From NCBI RefSeq assembly GCF_001570765.1, contig NZ_BCSH01000004.1, positions 1-33,848 on the forward strand: 33,848 bases of DNA, given 5' to 3'. A program made the translations under genes and the position numbers. Below are positions 30,610-33,848 of this stretch, piece after piece. Each line of letters begins with the position of its first letter. Positions within the stretch are counted from its first letter, which is position 1. The stretch is from Nocardiopsis listeri NBRC 13360. GTDB lineage: Bacteria; Actinomycetota; Actinomycetes; Streptosporangiales; Streptosporangiaceae. Under the pieces are notes generated by a model that ran no database searches, was not told the origin of the DNA, and saw only the letters and a list, made by a program, of their open reading frames with translations.

Positions 30610-32814
30610 TCACAGGAACCGCAGCACCAACATGGCGGTGTCGTCGGCGTTGCCGCCCGGGGCGTACTCCTCCAGCTCGCGCTCGATCCGGCTGATCACC
30701 GCCTGGGCGGTCAGGCCGGCGGCGTGCGAGAAGATCTCCTCCAGCCCCTCGTCGCCGAGCATGTCGTTGCCGCTGCGCCGCTCGGTGACGCCGTCGGTCA
30801 CCGCCAGCACCACCTCGCCCGGGTGGATGTCCACGCTCTCGGTGGTGAAGCCGACGTCCTCGAACGCGCCCAGCAACGGCTGGGAGCTGCCGAACGCCTC
30901 CACTCGCCCCTTCTGGTTCAGGCGCAACGGAAGTGGGTGTCCGGCCGAGACCATGCGCACGCGCATGCCGCCGGTTCCGTCGGTGGCCGGGGTCATCTCC
31001 CCGTAGAGCATGGTGAGGAACCGGGTCGAGGTGTTCTCGTCCAGGATCGCCATGTTCAACCGCTGCATGATGTGCGCGGGGGTGAACCCCTCCCGGGCCA
31101 GGGCGCGCAGCGTGTGTCGGGCCAGACCCGTGACGGCGGCGGCCTCCGGGCCGGTGCCGCACACGTCTCCGATCGCGAAGCACCACCGGCCGCTGGCGGA
31201 GAACACGTCGTAGAAGTCGCCGCCCACCTCGCTGCGTTCGTCCGAGGGCCGGTAGTACACCGCGTGGTCCACCCCCGGGATCACCGGCTCCTTGTCCTTG
31301 GGCGGCAGCAGGCTGCGCTGAAGGGCGGTGCTCATCGATGTGTGCCGCTCGTGCAGACGGGCGTTCTCCATCGCCGAGGCGACCCGACGGCTCAGGTCGT
31401 CGGCGACGTCCGCCTCCTCACGGGTGAAGTCGTCGCTCTCGTTCTTGCCGATGGTCATCCGACCCAGCTCTCGGCCGTGCGCGATCAACGGGATGCTGAT
31501 CGCGGGTCCTCCGGCGGGTACACGCGACCACTGCTCCTCCGAACCCTCGGCGGCCAACTCCTGCGGGGTCCACAGGGGCTGCGGCTCACGCTGTTCCTTC
31601 GGTGGCAACGTGGTGAGCAGGGAACGCAGGATGTCGTTGAGGTTCTCGTCGCCGTGCACCACGTGGGTGAGTTTGGAGACCCCCAGTTCGTTGGTGGTGT
31701 GGATGGCGCACCAACGGCCCAGGCGCGAGGTGATGAGCTGCGCGGCCAGGGCGCCGGTCATCTTCTCGTCGAGGGTGCCGGCGAGCAGGTCACTGGCCTC
31801 GGCCAGGAAGCTCAACGAGGCGCGGCGGCTCAACTCCACCTCGGCCAGCCGGGCCCGCTCCACGGGCAGCGCGATGAGGTCCGCGCCCTCCTGGAGCCGT
31901 TTGGCCGCCGCCGGACCGAAGTGGCGGGCCCGGGTGGAGGCGACCGCCAACAGACCGGTCACCCGACCGTCGACGATCATCGGTGCCGTCACCAGCGACC
32001 GCATCCCGGCACGGGCCAGCGCGCCGCGACCGGCTCGGGCGATCATCAGGTCGTCGTTGATCACCGGGCCGGGCTCGGGCGCCGCGGACGGGAAGATCTC
32101 CTCGGTGCGCACACGGAGCGGACGCCAGTGCGCCCCGCCGGTCAGCCCGACCGCGGTACGCACCTCCCACATGGTCTCGTCGGAGGTCGCCAACGCGATG
32201 TAGGCGGCGTCACCGCCCAACGTCGAGGTGGAGTACTCCACCGTGCGTTCCAGCAGTTGCGGCAGGGTCAGGCGCGAACCCAACGCCGAGTCCAGCGCCG
32301 ACCACGCGGGTGGACGCGCGGGACGGACGGTGCCTCGGCGCACCGGCGGCGACTCCAGGGACGGCGTCCCGTCGTTCTTGTCCTCTATGCGGAACCACAC
32401 GGCCTTGTCGCTGCGCCCGTAGCTCACGCCCCAGCTGGAGGCGATGGCCGAGGCCAACGCCAGTCCCAGGCCACCGCTGCGCTGGTCCTCGGTCGAGGGA
32501 GAGGTGTCCACGGCGAGTGGACCCGCCTGCGGGACCGCCCTCTCGGGGGCCGAGTCGGTGACCATCACCTCCGTCGACCCCTCCGAACGGCGGACGGTGA
32601 CCTCCAACGCGGAATCCGCGTGGATGACGGCATTGGTGACCAGTTCGCTGACGAGCAGGATGATGTCGTCGAACGGATCGGGCACACCCCAGCCGAGCAG
32701 GGTGTCGTGCACGAATTCTCGGGAGGCCGCCGCTGTCTCGGGAGTAGGAGGAAACTCCCGTCGAGCGACCTTCAACGCGTCTTGTACTACCAAGCCGTCG
32801 GTGTCCTTCGTCAC
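30610..32814 (-). CDS. OsaC-like multidomain regulator: RsbW-type ATPase, GAF, PP2C/SpoIIE phosphatase
   Basis: 734 aa from GTG 32814; the open frame continues far upstream, but only as the complement of another gene. Domains: RsbW-like HATPase ~15-145 ([13 protein letters not shown] with Asn61, [13 protein letters not shown]); GAF-like ~165-335; second GAF-like ~345-490; PP2C/SpoIIE ~510-734 ([59 protein letters not shown]), keeping the metal-binding Asp residues. This is the layout of Streptomyces OsaC, which resets sigma-B after osmotic stress by acting on anti-sigma/anti-anti-sigma partners. The divergent neighbour is a tandem-HAMP protein like OsaA, which strengthens the match. No ribosome binding site is evident at the chosen start. 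Confidence 0.85.
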   Translation of the reverse strand: MTKDTDGLVVQDALKVARREFPPTPETAAASREFVHDTLLGWGVPDPFDDIILLVSELVTNAVIHADSALEVTVRRSEGSTEVMVTDSAPERAVPQAGPLAVDTSPSTEDQRSGGLGLALASAIASSWGVSYGRSDKAVWFRIEDKNDGTPSLESPPVRRGTVRPARPPAWSALDSALGSRLTLPQLLERTVEYSTSTLGGDAAYIALATSDETMWEVRTAVGLTGGAHWRPLRVRTEEIFPSAAPEPGPVINDDLMIARAGRGALARAGMRSLVTAPMIVDGRVTGLLAVASTRARHFGPAAAKRLQEGADLIALPVERARLAEVELSRRASLSFLAEASDLLAGTLDEKMTGALAAQLITSRLGRWCAIHTTNELGVSKLTHVVHGDENLNDILRSLLTTLPPKEQREPQPLWTPQELAAEGSEEQWSRVPAGGPAISIPLIAHGRELGRMTIGKNESDDFTREEADVADDLSRRVASAMENARLHERHTSMSTALQRSLLPPKDKEPVIPGVDHAVYYRPSDERSEVGGDFYDVFSASGRWCFAIGDVCGTGPEAAAVTGLARHTLRALAREGFTPAHIMQRLNMAILDENTSTRFLTMLYGEMTPATDGTGGMRVRMVSAGHPLPLRLNQKGRVEAFGSSQPLLGAFEDVGFTTESVDIHPGEVVLAVTDGVTERRSGNDMLGDEGLEEIFSHAAGLTAQAVISRIERELEEYAPGGNADDTAMLVLRFL

Positions 32815-33154
32815 TGGGCGCGAATGCCGGTGCCGGCAACTGCAACGATACGCGGGATCCACGAAGCGATGGCCGGGCCCCGCCTCACCGGGATCGTGGG
32901 CGCGAGTTCGTCGACCCACCTGTGCGAAATGGCGGGGCCGGTTAGTGTAAGACGACACATCCGCTTCTTTCGGGTGGTACCTCGCGACGATAGCGTGACG
33001 GGGTGTCACCAAGGCGCGCGGCCACGCGCGCTCCCCCGTGTCCCGTGCCCCGACCTGGTACGGGGCCGGCCCATCGTGCGGTGGGCCGAGTCGGGCCGTC
33101 CCCGGCACGCGGTGGTCGACGACCGAGGTGGCGTGCGGGATAGAGGAGGGGTAC
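32815..33154. other. 340-bp divergent regulatory region, OsaC-like / tandem-HAMP gene
   Basis: No gene seen. Contains an AT-richer stretch at ~32940-32975, a GTGAC-GGGGT-GTCAC inverted repeat (32995-33009) and a GCGCGCG/CGCGCGC hairpin (33014-33031, tetraloop GCCA). The right gene has GAGGAGGG as its ribosome binding site. I could not assign sigma-B-type or sigma-70-type promoters with confidence. Confidence 0.45.
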
Positions 33155-33848
33155 ATGCCCGAGGCGGTCAAGGAAGTGGCCGACGACCAGCTCGACGAGA
33201 TTCTCAGTGCTCTGTACCGGATGCGCGACGGCGACTTCAGTGTTCGACTCCGATCGCGCGGCAGCGGCAGGCTCAAGGAGATCACCTCCGTCTTCAACGA
33301 GGTCGTCGACCACAGCGAACAGCTCAGCTCCGAACTCCAGCGGGTCGGCGACGTCGTCCGCGAGGAGGGTCGGCTCAACGAGCGGGTCATCGTCCACCCG
33401 GCACGGGGCGCCTGGGGCAACAGCGCCCGGGCGCTGAACATGCTGCTGGACGAGGTCGCCGAACCCGTCACCGACGTGGCCCGGGTCCTGGACTCGGTGG
33501 CCGAGGGCGAGTTGAACCGACGGGCCTCCACCGAGTCCCGCAGCGGTGAGCTCCGCGGCGACCTGCTGCGTCTGGCCACCACGGTGAACCGGATGGCCGA
33601 CCAGATGAGCGGCTTCACCCAGGAGGTCACCCGTGTGGCCCGTGAGGTGGGTACCGAGGGCAAGTTGGGCGGCAGCGCCAAGGTCGAGGGTGTCTCCGGC
33701 GCCTGGCGCGAGGTCACCGAATCGGTCAACCAGATGGCCTCCCGCCTCACCCTCCAGGTCCGCGACATCTCCACCGTCACCACCGCGGTCGCCCGCGGTG
33801 ACCTGACCAAGAAGATCACCATCGACGTCCAGGGCGAGATGCTGGAGC
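33155..33848 (+). CDS. Tandem-HAMP sensor protein, OsaA-like hybrid histidine kinase (partial)
   Basis: ATG 33155 with GAGGAGGG upstream; runs off the window after 231 codons. No signal peptide or membrane segment. Repeated HAMP-type units are visible: [20 protein letters not shown]...[36 protein letters not shown]...[10 protein letters not shown], and VREISTV-like units ([23 protein letters not shown]), separated by linkers containing GAW and VN/LN motifs. This poly-HAMP start is typical of large cytoplasmic hybrid kinases (group III type) common in actinobacteria. A kinase domain is expected beyond the edge but not seen. The divergent partner is the OsaC-like phosphatase gene. Confidence 0.85.
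   Translation, partial: MPEAVKEVADDQLDEILSALYRMRDGDFSVRLRSRGSGRLKEITSVFNEVVDHSEQLSSELQRVGDVVREEGRLNERVIVHPARGAWGNSARALNMLLDEVAEPVTDVARVLDSVAEGELNRRASTESRSGELRGDLLRLATTVNRMADQMSGFTQEVTRVAREVGTEGKLGGSAKVEGVSGAWREVTESVNQMASRLTLQVRDISTVTTAVARGDLTKKITIDVQGEMLE

Noticed and set aside
32815..33822. Possible ~340-residue N-terminal extension of the OsaC-like protein.
   Set aside because: The extension is the reverse complement of the poly-HAMP gene and its promoter region, and is Ser/Thr/Arg-rich without a domain.

Overview
The window is high-GC actinobacterial chromosomal DNA: frequent GTG starts, GGAGG-type ribosome binding sites, very strong G/C third-position bias, a DUF397 remnant and an OsaC-like phosphatase. 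The gene style is closest to Nocardiopsaceae (Nocardiopsis/Streptomonospora-like), but that placement is an inference. No rRNA, tRNA or CRISPR array was seen.

Layout. (1) 28-3858, minus strand: an operon DUF4178 > DUF2617 > Gly/Phe-rich lipoprotein > DUF350 membrane protein > membrane-anchored spermidine-synthase-like enzyme, an envelope/polyamine set of unknown purpose. (2) 4083-6270, minus: three small membrane proteins and a 3-mercaptopyruvate-type sulfurtransferase, closed by a hairpin terminator. (3) 6404-8787: the most unusual part. A peptidoglycan amidase (PGRP fold) carries a 263-residue intein directly after its catalytic-type Tyr. The intein shows the Trp-Cys-Thr signature of class 3 inteins yet keeps Cys1. 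Beyond the gene's 3' end lies about 600 bp of debris (GNAT and DUF397 fragments facing each other), flanked by a 62-bp direct repeat of the amidase 3' end, which looks like an attachment-site duplication. (4) 8946-10448: bifunctional NAD(P)HX repair enzyme. (5) 10570-14172, plus: a membrane protein and three tandem DUF3592-like membrane proteins, the middle one broken by an internal deletion. (6) 14185-20006: TetR/NUDIX pair, divergent across a tandem AT-rich operator from a START-like membrane protein, a methyltransferase-DCC fusion and a PrsW protease. (7) 20024-20562: RelE/Phd-type toxin-antitoxin pair. (8) 20622-24071: BisC-type molybdoenzyme divergent from a CitE-like lyase. (9) 24154-27630: OmpR-type two-component system whose kinase 3' end overlaps a convergent GT4 glycosyltransferase. 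(10) 28051-33848: HtrA-type serine protease, NarL-type response regulator, and a divergent OsaC-like (RsbW-GAF-PP2C) / tandem-HAMP (OsaA-like, cut by the window edge) pair pointing to osmotic or general stress control.

A recurring theme is the cell envelope and stress: polyamine-linked membrane operon, PrsW, HtrA, cell-wall amidase, two-component systems and a sigma-factor regulator phosphatase. The strongest candidate for something undescribed is the intein-split amidase with its 3'-end repeat and element remnant; the polyamine/DUF operon is second.
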